NCBI GenBank assembly: GCA_001939145.1
Contig: LSRX01000471.1
Coordinates: forward strand, 214,305-278,304
DNA length: 64,000 bases
Source: Symbiodinium microadriaticum
Taxonomy: Eukaryota; Sar; Dinophyceae; Suessiales; Symbiodiniaceae
Reading direction: 5' to 3'
Positions 63,181 to 64,000 of the stretch are shown here, piece after piece. Numbering within the stretch: the stretch's first letter is position 1; the number at the start of each line of letters is the position of its first letter. Below the pieces are notes generated by a model. The model was not told where the DNA came from and ran no database searches. It saw nothing but the letters and a program-made list of their open reading frames with translations. A program made the translations under genes and the position numbers.

Positions 63181-63305
63181 CTGGAGCTTGCTGAAGCACA
63201 TCTCCTTGGCTTCGTGCATCGCCTGGCGGATCTCCTCCTCGCTCTGCTTGCACTTGCTGGCATCACCAAACTTCACGGGGGCCCCCTCACAAGGTGGCAT
63301 AGGGC
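63181..63305 (-). CDS. coiled-coil gene, upstream exon
   Basis: GCTGTGCAG|GC is followed by MPPCEGAPVKFGDASKCKQS then EEEIRQAMHEAKEMCFSKLQ. The helical, Glu- and Lys-rich reading continues the coiled coil of the next exon once the introner-like element is removed. The Met may be the start or internal. Confidence 0.65.
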
Positions 63306-64000
63306 CTGCACAGCTCCCTCTATCCAAAAGAGATATAGAAAGATATATTGAGCGAAAACCACGTAATCAAACAGAAATGTATGGCAGGGCAGCAGGTCTG
63401 CGGCAGTTCTGGGGTTGATCCTGCCTGGAAACCTTGCTACATTGCTTTACTATACTGGAGCGTAACTTGAATGGACTATAGCATGCTGCATACTACAGTG
63501 CCACGTATTGTTTTCCATGCTGTGATGTAAACTCTTGATTAATAAACTCCCCATGATTAAAGGCATCCCGCGCGGGCCTCGGACCTGGATGAAACCAAGC
63601 TTTAAAGGCGCTGGCCTCTTCCACCGGAGCTCCCCCCCTTAAAAAAAAAAAAAGACCTGCCAAAACCCCCCGATTGATGGCAACCTTCTGCCCCGAGCAT
63701 CTCCAAAAATCAACTTGCGTGCAGACTTAGGAGTTCAGGGTTCAGGGTGTTGAGTTTAGAGGTTGAGGGCTTGGGGGCAGGTTGGGGTCCAGGGTTTCCG
63801 GTTCAGGATCTAGGAGCAAGTTAAGACAGTCTCTGCAAGGCATTTTCAACAGTAAGGGTGCTCCACATGGTTGGCGCTTCTCTGATGGCTGCCTGTCCAA
63901 CTTTAGGGTTTAGGCTGACTCCACTAAAGGCTCAACATTAAGCAAGCCTAAAAATTGAACAGGGCTGGAGTGAAGAAATTCCAGAGGTGGCCAAGCAATA
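63306..64000. other. no gene recognised
   Basis: Unique DNA with a poly-A run near 63642 and a TTTAGGG-like patch at about 63725-63800. If the upstream coiled-coil exon is the first, this would be its 5' side, but I see no promoter motif. Confidence 0.35.

Noticed and set aside
1-64000. Apicomplexan (Eimeria-like) origin, which also has AAACCCT-like repeats
   Set aside because: No CAG-repeat or homopolymer-rich coding is present, and GA/GC donors and the SGEEL-ankyrin architecture fit dinoflagellates better; not formally excluded.

Overview
This window looks like nuclear DNA from a dinoflagellate. Four things support that. (1) Degenerate telomere-type heptamers (CCCTAAA / TTTAGGG) are scattered through almost all of it, in short arrays far from any chromosome end. 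(2) Coding sequence is in very short exons (about 50-340 nt) whose joins, where protein homology fixes them, use AG|G at the 3' side and GT, GC or GA at the 5' side, a mix known from dinoflagellates. (3) Nearly every exon I can read lies on the minus strand, fitting unidirectional dinoflagellate gene clusters. (4) One gene pairs an N-terminal SGEEL-type, ubiquitin-like module with ankyrin repeats, an architecture I recall from Symbiodiniaceae-like proteomes. No species can be named from this alone. Long ORFs are mostly chance readings of repeats.

Layout by region. 0-9 kb: almost gene-free; a 607-bp inverted-repeat element, several small hairpin elements, a CATATA microsatellite, one clear exon near 7.0 kb and a frame-disrupted coding remnant near 8 kb. 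9-18 kb: alternating CCCTAAA and TTTAGGG blocks with GC-rich exon-like islands between them (9.65, 11.85, 13.4, 15.3, 15.87 kb). 19.7-26.45 kb: the best gene, a minus-strand ankyrin-repeat gene readable in about nine exons. It is interrupted by a ~2.9-kb segment (about 19.99-22.85 kb) that lacks telomere-like repeats and holds decayed plus-strand coding. 27-43 kb: scattered minus-strand exons of unknown proteins between miniature inverted-repeat elements. 44.9-45.9 kb: a J-domain (DnaJ) protein split over at least two exons. 48-55 kb: further unknown exons, including a well-supported pair at 54.6-55.0 kb. 60.9-61.3 kb: the end of a gene with a 51-nt intron that appears to have formed by insertion of telomere-like DNA. 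62.4-63.3 kb: a coiled-coil gene whose frame is restored by removing a 79-nt inverted-repeat element that behaves like an introner.

The most interesting theme is how introns and repeats relate. Telomere-like DNA forms whole introns (41 and 51 nt). Many exon islands are preceded by CCCTAAA and followed by TTTAGGG, so many introns begin and end with complementary repeats. At least eight families of roughly 60-155-bp hairpin (MITE-like) elements recur in the window. I saw no rRNA, tRNA, CRISPR, bacterial-type promoter or convincing spliced-leader copy.
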